A stretch of DNA of 64,000 bases from Haloplanus sp. CK5-1 (GTDB lineage Archaea; Halobacteriota; Halobacteria; Halobacteriales; Haloferacaceae). The stretch is from the NCBI RefSeq assembly GCF_037201915.1, contig NZ_CP147505.1, positions 3,162,001 to 3,226,000 of the forward strand. Reading direction: 5' to 3'. The notes under the pieces were generated by a model. That model ran no database searches. It had not been told where the DNA came from and saw only the letters and a program-made list of their open reading frames with translations. Shown piece by piece: positions 55,107 through 63,372 of this stretch; position 1 is the stretch's first letter; every line of letters begins with the position of its first letter. A program made the translations under genes and the position numbers.

Positions 55107-56549
55107 TTACCGGTAGCCGAGGGCCTCGAGCCGGGTCTCGATGTCGTCGTCGATACCAACGCCTTCGTCGTCGGGGTCGACGGCCTCCAGTGTGGCCACG
55201 TGGTCGCGAACGGCGTCGCAGAGACGGTCGTGGGCACGAGCGGCGGGAGTCTCGGAGTCGACGGCGTCGCCGTCGGCAAGGAGGTCCGTTCGCTGTTCCG
55301 GATCGGCCCGTCGGTCGTACAGTTCCTCGACGTCCGTGACGGTGTTCCGAATGTACACCCAGTCACGCTCTCGGGCACTCACCAGCAGATCGCCCTCGTC
55401 GAGGCGCCGCGGAATCGGTTGCTGGGTCACGTCCTCGCCGCGGACGGCAACGCTCACCACGGGATCGGCCCGCGGCGCGACGCCGTCCCGGATCGTCGGC
55501 ACGAGACTCCGCCCCGTCCAGTCGTCGGCAGGATCGACGCCGAGCAGGTCACAGATCGTCGGAGGGATGGAGTCGAGGCCGACGTGGTCGGCTACCCGAC
55601 CGGACTCCACGCCCGGCAGGTCGACCACGAGCGGGACGTGGATCAGTTCGTCGTAGAGCTTCGGATAGTGCGAGAGGTGACCGTGGTCCATGAACTCCTC
55701 GCCGTGGTCTCCGGCGACGACGACGGCGGTGTCGTCGCCGACGCCGGCGTCGTCGAGCGACGACAGGAGTCGGTCCAGACTGGCGTCGATCTGTCGGACC
55801 GCCCCCTGATACAGGGTGCGGAGGTCGGCGAGGGTTCGGTCGCCGACCGACCAGCCCAGTCCGGTCCTGACGTGTGCGACCAGCATCCGGACCTTGCCGA
55901 CGCGCCGGTCGGATATCTCCCGGAGGTACCGCGGCGCGGGGACGTACGGCGTGTGTGCGTCCATGTAGTGGACCCACAGGAAGAACGGTTCGTCGGTCTC
56001 CTCGACGAAGGAGGTAGCGCCACGCTCGACGTCGAGCATACGTGAGGCGTCGGTGAAGGGCTGTTCGTCCGATCCGCCCCGCAGGATGCTTCCGGCCCGA
56101 CGGAACGGCGACGTGAGGAGTTGCAGCCACGCTCCCCAGGTGGGGTGGGCAGCCACAAACTCCCCTGCTCGGCCGTCCCCGCCGCCGCCGACGAACGCGT
56201 CGAAGTCGTCGAAGCCGTCGTCGTACCCCCAGTGTTCGGTCAAAAAGCCGTTCGCGGCGTTGAATCCGCCGGTCGCGATTCCAGCGTCGTGAAGTCGCTC
56301 GGCGAGGGTCGTCGCACCGTCGACGCCGATCCGTCCGGTGTCGGCGAAGGCCGGACGCGACGCGAGGATGGAGGGAAAGGACATCGGTGTCCAGTTACCG
56401 TGGGCGAAGGCGTTCTCGAAGACGGTGCCTCGGTCGGCGACGGCGGAGAGCGTGGGCGTCTCGTACTCGCCGCCGTACGGTTCGATTGCGTCGGTCCGCA
56501 GGGAGTCGACGGTGACGAGAAGGACGTTCGAGACGGGCGTGTCTGTCAT
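55107..56549 (-). CDS. Sulfatase / alkaline phosphatase superfamily protein
   Basis: A 480-residue hydrolase. The metal site is seen as LLVTVDSLRTDAI at the N-terminus and VVVAGDHGEEFMDHGHLSHYPKLYDELIHVPL in the middle. The usual formylglycine motif C/S-x-P-x-R is replaced by W-T-P-M-S in HGNWTPMSFPS, so the nucleophile would be Thr or absent. It may be a phosphoester transferase or hydrolase acting on envelope glycans rather than a true sulfatase. No signal peptide is visible. It lies 7 bp upstream of the GtrA gene. Confidence 0.85.
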   Translation of the reverse strand: MTDTPVSNVLLVTVDSLRTDAIEPYGGEYETPTLSAVADRGTVFENAFAHGNWTPMSFPSILASRPAFADTGRIGVDGATTLAERLHDAGIATGGFNAANGFLTEHWGYDDGFDDFDAFVGGGGDGRAGEFVAAHPTWGAWLQLLTSPFRRAGSILRGGSDEQPFTDASRMLDVERGATSFVEETDEPFFLWVHYMDAHTPYVPAPRYLREISDRRVGKVRMLVAHVRTGLGWSVGDRTLADLRTLYQGAVRQIDASLDRLLSSLDDAGVGDDTAVVVAGDHGEEFMDHGHLSHYPKLYDELIHVPLVVDLPGVESGRVADHVGLDSIPPTICDLLGVDPADDWTGRSLVPTIRDGVAPRADPVVSVAVRGEDVTQQPIPRRLDEGDLLVSARERDWVYIRNTVTDVEELYDRRADPEQRTDLLADGDAVDSETPAARAHDRLCDAVRDHVATLEAVDPDDEGVGIDDDIETRLEALGYR

Positions 56550-56698
56550 AGATGGGCGCGGCGTCGGGGCCGTCGGTGGGTCGATCCGCCGACGGTGGCC
56601 GTGGTTGTCCCTCTAATGGGGGAAGGTCGTACTCAACCTTTTGGTCTGCCGCTACAGTCCGGCACGTTCAAGATGACGGCGACGGGACGTCGGGATAC

Positions 56699-56804
56699 GG
56701 GCCCTTAGCTTAGTCCGGTTAAAGCCCCCGGCTCATACTGGTAGACGACTCCGTCGTCGCCATGGGACACCGGGTGATCGCTGGTTCGAATCCGGCAGGG
56801 CCCA
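56699..56804 (+). tRNA. Elongator tRNA-Met (anticodon CAT) with a 31-nt intron
   Basis: Acceptor arms GGGCCCT and AGGGCCC pair with discriminator A. The anticodon stem CCCGG/CCGGG encloses CTCATA-[intron]-A, anticodon CAT at 56734-56736. The intron is 56738-56768 at the canonical 37/38 site and contains a perfect GACGAC-TCC-GTCGTC hairpin. The T-arm TTCGAAT and 3' acceptor begin a seven-copy tandem array. Confidence 0.94.
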
Positions 56805-57612
56805 TCCCACTTTTTCCTCGGTCGTTTCACTCCCTCGCAAAAACGTGGGGAAAAAGACCGCAAGAAGGATTCGAGCCCAGAGGACGAACGAAGTGAAGTC
56901 CTCGCGGTTCGAATCCGGCAGGGCCCATCCCACTTTTTCCTCGGTCGTTTCACTCCCTCGCAAAAACGTGGGGAAAAAGACCGCAAGAAGGATTCGAGCC
57001 CAGAGGACGAACGAAGTGAAGTCCTCGCGGTTCGAATCCGGCAGGGCCCATCCCACTTTTTCCTCGGTCGTTTCACTCCCTCGCAAAAACGTGGGGAAAA
57101 AGACCGCAAGAAGGATTCGAGCCCAGAGGACGAACGAAGTGAAGTCCTCGCGGTTCGAATCCGGCAGGGCCCATCCCACTTTTTCCTCGGTCGTTTCACT
57201 CCCTCGCAAAAACGTGGGGAAAAAGACCGCAAGAAGGATTCGAGCCCAGAGGACGAACGAAGTGAAGTCCTCGCGGTTCGAATCCGGCAGGGCCCATCCC
57301 ACTTTTTCCTCGGTCGTTTCACTCCCTCGCAAAAACGTGGGGAAAAAGACCGCAAGAAGGATTCGAGCCCAGAGGACGAACGAAGTGAAGTCCTCGCGGT
57401 TCGAATCCGGCAGGGCCCATCCCACTTTTTCCTCGGTCGTTTCACTCCCTCGCAAAAACGTGGGGAAAAAGACCGCAAGAAGGATTCGAGCCCAGAGGAC
57501 GAACGAAGTGAAGTCCTCGCGGTTCGAATCCGGCAGGGCCCATCCCACTTTTTCCTCGGTCGTTTCACTCCCTCGCAAAAACGTGGGGAAAAAGACCGCA
57601 AGAAGGATTCGA
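56783..57612 (+). repeat. Seven-copy 123-bp tandem array of the tRNA-Met 3' half and trailer
   Basis: Units start at 56783 (inside the real tRNA), 56906, 57029, 57152, 57275, 57398 and 57521; the last diverges at about 57613. Each unit holds the T-loop and 3' acceptor strand (GGTTCGAATCC, then GGCAGGGCCCA), a CTTTTTCC/GGAAAAAG stem with a T5 run, an inverted T-arm GGATTCGA, and a GAGGAC/GTCCTC hairpin. Units look identical in sequence. Because 123 is divisible by three, several frames stay open, which creates false repetitive ORFs. Confidence 0.95.
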
Positions 57613-57935
57613 AGCAGGGCCACCCAGAATTTGCACGATGCTGGGCCACCGGGTTCGAACGTGTGACTCCCTGAAATACATATTTCCGCCTTTGAATATA
57701 TGAATATGAATGTCGATCAGCCTGGAGTTCAATCATACTGTGAATGCGGGTCGCCGCTGTCGTGCCTTCGCCGACGACCGAGAGCGATGCCTCCGTAATC
57801 ATTCGCTCGTTGTGGGGGCAACGCGTGGATCGTGATTGAGGGTGGATCCGATACCGAGCGAGACGACGGATAGACGACGCACGGTAGTGGTCGGTCGCGT
57901 CGTCGGAATCGAGACATCGGTAGGTCTCTGCCCGC
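57613..57935. other. AT-richer gap between the tRNA-Met array and the kinase remnant
   Basis: No convincing gene is seen in about 320 bp. The first 50 bp contain GCAGGGCCA and GGGTTCGAAC pieces that look like decayed tRNA T-arm and acceptor fragments. An AT-rich block (about 57676-57712) follows. A 30-codon frame from 57708 with a CECG knuckle is too short to call. Confidence 0.55.
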
Positions 57936-59311
57936 TCACGAGCTGGGATTCGCCACAACACTTTGATCTACACTTGGTAATTGGAACGTCAGCACGCTTC
58001 CCCGTGGGTCGTTATCACTAATCGTCAACTCCCCACCGAGCGTCGTTACCACCCAATTCATCATCCAAAGCCCGATACCGAGACTGTGCTGGAGCGGCGT
58101 CTCCTCTCTCGATTCGATCACACGCCGTTCGAGGTCCGGGATACCGGGACCATTGTCCGCTACGGATATATACACGTAATCGGGATCCGACTCCCGGTCA
58201 ATCGTCATAGTTACTTCTGGCGGTGACCGATCACCGTGGTCGACTGCATTCTCGACAGCCTCATCCATGGCTTGCTCGAACAGGTCTGCATTTCGAACAT
58301 AGATCGGCTCGTCACCATCGATCGATGTCGTGAGTTCTGCGTCCGAATATTGCCCCTGATACGCTTCGAAAAGCGCCTCGATATTGAGACGATCCCATCG
58401 CTGTTCGTCCGTCGGGTCGTAGATCTCGCGGATGTTGTCGGTCGTTCGCGCGATCTTATGCATCGACTTTGCTTGACGCCGAATTGCTTCGATCGACGCC
58501 TGTCGGGTTTCTGCGTCTATCTCGTCAGATGCTAACAGTTCTGCGTGACCGTCGATCGCGGTCACGGAGTTTCGCAGATTGTGCCGCACCACCCGGTTAA
58601 GCACATCAATCGTCTGTCTCGTGAGCATTTTCTCGCTGATGTCCTGCATGATAGCCACGAACTGCGTTATCTTCCCGTGCTTGCCCGTCGCAGGGATGAT
58701 CTTCAGTGTGACCTCGAACAGCTCTCCGTGCTTGGTCTGGTTCGTCAGTTCGGCGTCCCACACGTCGCCAGCCGTGATCTGCTCCCACAGGTCCGCATAG
58801 AACGCGTCGTCGTGTTGCCCGGATTTGAGAATGCGTGGATTGCGTCCGGTCGCCTCGGACGCCGTATATCCGGTCATCCGTTCGAAGACAGGGTTGACAT
58901 ACTGGATCGTCCCGTCCGGGTCGGTTATGAAAATGACTTTCTCAGATCCTTCAGCCGCCTTCTTAAACAGGGTGAGATCTTGTTTGAACCGCTTTTCGTC
59001 GGTCACGTCTTCCTGATAGCCGAGGTAACTGGTGACGGCCCCCGACTCGGCTCGAATCGGAACGATCGTCACGCGATTCCAGAACATCGCGCCTTCTTTT
59101 CGGTAGTTCCGGAGTTCGACGGTCACGGGCTCTTTGGCTTCGATTGCGGTTCGCATCTGTGCAACTGGCTCTTCACGTGTGGCGTCGCCCTGTAGGAACC
59201 GACAGTTTTGGCCGAGAATCTCGTCACGAGAATAGCCGGTGAGTTCGCAAAACCCATCGTTGACGTAAATCAGAGGGTTGTCGGGTTGAGATGGGTCTGC
59301 AATTGTGATAC

Positions 59312-59397
59312 CTATAGTAGCGTTTGTAACTGTCCGCACACCTGATCGAACGCAGTCATGCGATCAGGTGTGTGATGACTTACAAAGGCTACTATAG
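59312..59397. mobile_element. 86-bp hairpin element (MITE-like)
   Basis: The ends are inverted repeats, CTATAGTAGCGTTTGTAAC at 59312 and its near-complement ending CTACTATAG at 59397. A second nested pair CACACCTGATCG/CGATCAGGTGTG lies inside. The nested palindromes and small size resemble miniature inverted-repeat elements. It interrupts the kinase gene between the DEAP and GITIAD codons and supplies the first codons of the downstream frame. Confidence 0.75.
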
Positions 59398-59533
59398 CGG
59401 GGCTTCGTCCATTACTGTATTGCGGAGCAGACGCCCAACCGCAGAATCAGGATCAACAATTGGAAGCACAGAGGCCAGAACCTGTTGGGTGCCACCCCAC
59501 TGTATCAGTGAGTTCACGATGATAACCCGTTGA

Positions 59534-60602
59534 GAGGGTGTCATAGAACAGTTCGCATACCAAAGAGCAGGGTGAACGCTGAGGTGGAATGAGTTCAGCG
59601 ACCCTGCAAGATGATCCTTCGGTAGAATCGTTCTTCAATGCCGTGGAAACGGAGACGTTGGCGTTGTTCGAGCACCTCTCCTTCGAGTTTCTTGAAGGGT
59701 TCGACGTGTTCGCCCCGGCGGAGACGGGGCGAACACGAGATCTTGAGCCGCCCGAGATGATGCGTGGCTTTCTCCATTGCTATTACAAGAACATCGACGG
59801 TATCCGTCCGGTTGCACGAGAACTGAACAACACCGTTGTCTGGCTCAGCTGTAGCTTCGATCGACCGCCGTCGAGAGACGCGGTCGATCGATTCCTCACT
59901 GATCTTGAGCACGTTGTTGACCGGGTCTTCGACCATCTCGTCGAGCAGGCCGCCTTGCGGGGCCTGCTCGACTTGACGTATTCTATCGATTCAACCGACG
60001 TGAGAGCGATGCCCGCCGATCCAGACGCATCGAAGTGCTATGATCCAACCGATGACGAGTACTACTACGGCTACGGCTGCACGATCGTCTCAACCGGGCA
60101 AAAGATCCCGATTGCAGCCGAGTTCACCGAGAGCAAACAAGCACCAGAAGAGACGGCGATGCGCGTCACGCGTGACGCGCTCGCCGTCGGGAAACCGATG
60201 TGGATGCTTGGAGACAGTGCCTACGACACGCTCGACTGGCACGACCACCTGCTGGCCGCAGGGGTCGTGCCAGTCGCTCCGTACAATCCACGAAACACCG
60301 ACGACCCGAAAGATATCGAGTACAGGGTAGAAGACCGCATTGAAAAACACAGCAACGACGTTCAGCTGAAGCAATCAACGCTAGACGAGACGTACAACCG
60401 CCGGAGTGGCGTCGAACGAACCAACGAATCAGTCAAGGGCTGCGGCCTCGGGCGAACGCACGCCCGAGGCCGCGTCCATGCACGAGCGCAGGTGTTCCTC
60501 GCGTTGTGTCTGCGCCTCGTCGTCGCAATCACCAACTACGAACGCGGAGACAATCCGGGAAGCACAATCATCACGGTGTGAGAAGAGTTCTATGACACCC
60601 TC
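59534..60602. mobile_element. 1069-bp DDE insertion sequence with 16-bp terminal repeats
   Basis: Perfect 16-bp terminal inverted repeats, GAGGGTGTCATAGAAC at 59534-59549 and its complement at 60587-60602, flank one transposase gene. A 6-bp target duplication CGTTGA is present on both sides (59528-59533 and 60603-60608). Perfect ends and target duplication indicate a recent insertion. Confidence 0.92.
59589..60581 (+). CDS. DDE transposase (IS4/IS5 superfamily)
   Basis: A 330-residue transposase. The DDE residues are visible: Asp in YSIDSTDVRAM, Asp in MLGDSAYDTLD and Glu in NRRSGVERTNESVKG. The N-terminal region (1-130) is helical, as in haloarchaeal IS4/IS5-like enzymes. The frame is full length and undamaged, so the element may be active. 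The exact IS group was not determined from sequence alone. An alternative view as an ISH-type named element needs an ISfinder search. Confidence 0.9.
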   Translation: MSSATLQDDPSVESFFNAVETETLALFEHLSFEFLEGFDVFAPAETGRTRDLEPPEMMRGFLHCYYKNIDGIRPVARELNNTVVWLSCSFDRPPSRDAVDRFLTDLEHVVDRVFDHLVEQAALRGLLDLTYSIDSTDVRAMPADPDASKCYDPTDDEYYYGYGCTIVSTGQKIPIAAEFTESKQAPEETAMRVTRDALAVGKPMWMLGDSAYDTLDWHDHLLAAGVVPVAPYNPRNTDDPKDIEYRVEDRIEKHSNDVQLKQSTLDETYNRRSGVERTNESVKGCGLGRTHARGRVHARAQVFLALCLRLVVAITNYERGDNPGSTIITV

Positions 60603-60853
60603 CGTTGAGACTGATTGGCAGGCATCAGTAGTTCCACGGCGAGCGCCAACACGGGTTCGTCTTCAGCTTCGATTCGCGTCACTTGCTCCCGGAGCGTGGC
60701 GTGATACTCCGGCTTCACGATGTCCGTCAAAGATAGGCCGACAAGTTGGTCTTGAGACTCCGCCCCAAGAAGTGTACGGAACACGGGATCCGCATACGTG
60801 ATCTCCATACCCGAGTGGATCAGAAATGAGTCCGGAACACTCTTAGATGGCAT

Positions 60854-61313
60854 AATTGACTATTAACCGCATTAGCAGAAAACTTGGGGGTCCAGAGTTC
60901 CGAAAGGCAGTTCAGTATATGTCGTTGGGCAGTCTCGGGCAAAGAGCACATTGAGAGACCGGTTCTGGAACTCTCGTCTGGACGTCGAACCGCGGAAAAT
61001 ACGTGCCCTGTACTCAATACGGACGTTTTGACGTGTCACCGATCGACGGTTCAACCGGACCACTTTCGTCTCGGTCGTCGCCCTGCGGAGAGATACCGTG
61101 GAAACCGAACCGAGCGACCGACGACGACAGTGATAATATCGATCGTCAGGGATGGGTACTGTTTTAATTCCTAAGTCACGACCGGGCGCGGATCGGGTAA
61201 ATTTCGTCGGTTCGAGGGATCCAGCGGCGAATTCCCTATTCAATATTTCGGTCGCGCCGAAAATGACACGATAGATAATATCAAATGGGGTGTCGGTCGT
61301 AGCGGCGTCCGTC
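60854..61313. other. AT-richer intergenic region without a gene
   Basis: About 460 bp with lower GC than the core genome. All frames here are short and show no haloarchaeal codon bias or recognisable motif. It may be decayed mobile DNA. TGTTTTAATTCC near 61161-61172 and ATAGATAATATC near 61270-61281 are possible promoter boxes; the latter lies about 35-40 nt upstream of the next gene. Confidence 0.5.
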
Positions 61314-61520
61314 ATGGTTCGAGACAGGACCATCGCATCGAGCATCGGCATGGCACTGGGTATGGTCATCGTCACCGGATCGGCGCTGGCCGCCGGGATC
61401 ACGCTGTTCCCGGCGCTCGCCCTGTCGCTGATCGGCCTGGCCTTCGGCGGGTGGCTGGGCGAGCGACAGTACCTGAAGCGCAGTTCGGGAGACAGTACGC
61501 GCAGCGCACGGACGGCCTGA
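61314..61520 (+). CDS. Small two-TM membrane protein
   Basis: A 68-residue protein (MVRDRTIASSIGMALGMVIVTG) with two TM helices and a GGWLGERQYLKR cytoplasmic tail. Its function is unknown. It marks the return to normal high-GC coding sequence after the AT-rich island. Confidence 0.65.
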   Translation: MVRDRTIASSIGMALGMVIVTGSALAAGITLFPALALSLIGLAFGGWLGERQYLKRSSGDSTRSARTA

Positions 61521-61561
61521 GTCGCGGAGCGATTCCATCGAGCGACGTGTTCTGTGAGCGA

Positions 61562-62047
61562 TCAGTACCGAACGACCGCATCGACGATGCCGGCCGTCTG
61601 TCCGACGCCGACGAGTCCGAGTCCGGCGACTGCGAGCGAGGGCGCGGCCGCGTAGACGCCCACACCGAGCAGAGCGGCCACGCCGCCACCGAGATAAGGG
61701 GCCGAGTCGCCGACGGCGCGGCCGGTGTAGAGCAGTCCGAGCGCCGGGAGCGCCATCCACGCGTACAGCGAGACGGAGAGTAGGGGATCGGCGTCGACGA
61801 CGAACCCCACGACCCCGAGAGCCGTCGCGCCGAAGCCGACGACGACGGTCGTGCGCCAGACCCGGAGGACCCCATCGGACATGTCGCGCCACCCTGTAAC
61901 CGCGAAGGTCGCCAGGAGGAGACTCATCACGACGTGCGCGACGAAGATGGCGTGAGAGGAGACAGTATCGAGGTGGGCAGCGACGACGACGGTCCAGGCG
62001 AACGGAACGAGCGCGGCGGGGGCAGTCTCGCGGAAGCGACGGAGCAT
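61562..62047 (-). CDS. Polytopic membrane protein, function unknown
   Basis: A 161-residue protein with about five TM helices (ALVPFAWTVVVAAHL, FVAHVVMSLLLATFAV, TTVVVGFGATALGVVGFV, LYAWMALPALGLLY, GGVAALLGVGVYAAA). The ATG at 62047 (MLRRFRETAP) is chosen because the longer frame reaches into the promoter of the divergent Cas4-like gene. Confidence 0.72.
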   Translation of the reverse strand: MLRRFRETAPAALVPFAWTVVVAAHLDTVSSHAIFVAHVVMSLLLATFAVTGWRDMSDGVLRVWRTTVVVGFGATALGVVGFVVDADPLLSVSLYAWMALPALGLLYTGRAVGDSAPYLGGGVAALLGVGVYAAAPSLAVAGLGLVGVGQTAGIVDAVVRY

Positions 62048-62130
62048 ACGACGTGGCTCGGTGTGGAGGGGCAAGAACGTGACCCAGCGCGGCCGGAGGT
62101 TCAAGGCGGATCGGGCGACCACCGCCATCC

Positions 62131-62799
62131 GTGCTCACCTTCGGTTCGCTCGCCCGCGCGGCGTACTGTCCGCGGCAGTGGTACTACGCACGGCGGGAAG
62201 GGGAGGACGACCGACCGCCGCCGGAGGTCCGCGACTGCCAGTCGCTGGCTTTCAGATACCCGACACTCAGGACGGCCGACGACGCGACGCTCAACGACGA
62301 ACCGATCGACGTGTCACCGGCGGCGTACCGGGCGAGACTGGATCGGCTGGCAAAACGAGAGGAGTGGCCAGGACTCGCCGATCCGGTGGCCCGCGAGGTT
62401 CATCTGGAGGGGAAGGAGTGTCGGGGTATCGCACACAAAATTGTCGAGGGGGAGGAGGGCGAGCCACCGACGCCGACCTTCGTCTCACCGGGACAGCCAC
62501 CCGAGAGGGGCGTGTGGCGCCCACAGCGGGTACGGGCAGTGGCGATGGCGAAGGCGCTCGCGTGGGAACGGGAGCAGACAGTGCCGTCGGCACTGGTGGA
62601 GTACCCGGCTCACGGCGTCGTCCGGCGGGTGGCGCTGACGACGCGCAACCGGGCGGCCTACCGGAAGACGGTCCGGACGGTCAGGGATGTCGACGGCCCG
62701 CCGCCACGAACCGACGACGAGGCCAAGTGCGACGCCTGCGACTATCGGGAGCGGTGTGGGGTTCGGACGCGGTCGCTGCGGTCACTCCTCGGTCTGTAG
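62131..62799 (+). CDS. Stand-alone Cas4-like iron-sulfur protein with degenerate nuclease motifs
   Basis: A 222-residue protein with Cas4/RecB-like layout. The N-terminal YCPRQWYY supplies the first cluster Cys (C13), and the C-terminal CDACDYRERC supplies three more (about C198, C201, C207), so a 4Fe-4S cluster is likely. The nuclease motifs look degenerate: where Cas4 has GxxD, this has GIAHK, and the E-x-K motif position reads VSPG. It is probably not an active exonuclease. No CRISPR array or other cas gene is in the window. The start is GTG at 62131. Confidence 0.78.
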   Translation: MLTFGSLARAAYCPRQWYYARREGEDDRPPPEVRDCQSLAFRYPTLRTADDATLNDEPIDVSPAAYRARLDRLAKREEWPGLADPVAREVHLEGKECRGIAHKIVEGEEGEPPTPTFVSPGQPPERGVWRPQRVRAVAMAKALAWEREQTVPSALVEYPAHGVVRRVALTTRNRAAYRKTVRTVRDVDGPPPRTDDEAKCDACDYRERCGVRTRSLRSLLGL

Positions 62800-63372
62800 C
62801 CAGTCGTCGATCCGATCGGCCAACGCTCCACGCCGGTGGATCACGCCCCGTCCGGGGTCGACGACGGTGCTCTCGGTCCCGGGCGTCTCGCCGCCGTCGA
62901 CCACGGCGGCGACGCCAGACCGAATTCGGTCGTCGAGGTCGGCGATCCGAGTGACGCTCCCCGCACCGGACCGGTTGGCGCTGGTGGCGGTCAGCGGCGG
63001 CGTCCGGTCGAGGAGGGCGAGCGCAGTCTCGTGGTCGGGGACGCGGACGCCGACGCGGTCGCGGCCGGCGGTGAGGGCGTCCGGGAGGGAGGGTCGGCGC
63101 TCGACGACGACCGTCACGGGACCGGGGAGAAACCGGCGCATGAACCGGACCTCGCGGTCGGTCGGTCGGGTGTGTTCGAGCGCAGCGTCCACATCGGGGA
63201 CGGCGACCGAGAGGGGATTCCCACGGGACCGCCCCTTCAACTCGAATACCCGTTCGACCGCGTCGGTGTCGGTGGCGTCGGCACCCAGCCCGTACACCGT
63301 CTCGGTCGGGTAGACGACCGCACGCCCGTCTCGGGCGGCGTCGACGGCGACATCGAGGGTGTCGGGACTCAT
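62782..63372 (-). CDS. sua5: Threonylcarbamoyl-AMP synthase (Sua5/YrdC/YciO family)
   Basis: A 196-residue enzyme making threonylcarbamoyl-AMP for t6A37 in tRNA. The active-site motif VYPTETVYGLG is followed by ELKGRSRGNPLSV, with TATSANRSG and DGG..GTESTVVD near the end. The length indicates the YrdC domain only, without the Sua5 C-terminal domain. Its 3' end overlaps the Cas4-like gene by 18 nt. Its ATG abuts the stop of the redoxin gene upstream, so the two are likely cotranscribed. Confidence 0.92.
   Translation of the reverse strand: MSPDTLDVAVDAARDGRAVVYPTETVYGLGADATDTDAVERVFELKGRSRGNPLSVAVPDVDAALEHTRPTDREVRFMRRFLPGPVTVVVERRPSLPDALTAGRDRVGVRVPDHETALALLDRTPPLTATSANRSGAGSVTRIADLDDRIRSGVAAVVDGGETPGTESTVVDPGRGVIHRRGALADRIDDWLQTEE

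Larger units (their letters stand above)
57936..60853 (-). pseudogene. PAS-LOV-PAS histidine kinase gene broken by two insertions
   Basis: Reading from the ATG at 60853, the N-terminal PAS domain (FLIHSGMEITYADPVFRTLLG ...) continues to the insertion site at 60603. After removing the IS and one target duplication, the frame resumes as QSQRVIIVNSLIQWGG ... LLRNTVMDEAPL and stops at the hairpin element (59312-59397). Beyond it lies a 467-codon frame (57936-59339) with a LOV domain (GQNCRFLQ, flavin-binding Cys C46), a second PAS, H-box H253 (RVVRHNLRNSV) and HATPase (N box DEAVENAVDHG, G1 DNGPGIPD, G2 LGIGLWM). The joint MDEAP / GITIADP matches the normal linker of this family. The C-terminal part could still be made from the GTG at 59339. 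Confidence 0.85.

Noticed and set aside
56783-57612. CRISPR array
   Set aside because: Units are contiguous and identical over their full 123 bp with no unique spacers, and the repeat is the tRNA 3' half. The Cas4-like gene 5 kb away has no cas neighbours.
56705-57961. Long repetitive open frames (296-418 codons, both strands) with a 41-residue repeat
   Set aside because: They arise only because the 123-bp tRNA-derived repeat is a multiple of three and lacks stops in several frames; they start in or cross a tRNA gene and show no protein-like composition.
59589-60581. Transposase as a CPBP- or kinase-linked cargo gene
   Set aside because: Perfect terminal repeats and a 6-bp target duplication define a self-contained insertion sequence.
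60872-61402. 176-codon minus-strand and 96-codon plus-strand frames
   Set aside because: No domain, atypical composition and overlap with a better small membrane-protein gene; the region is more likely non-coding.
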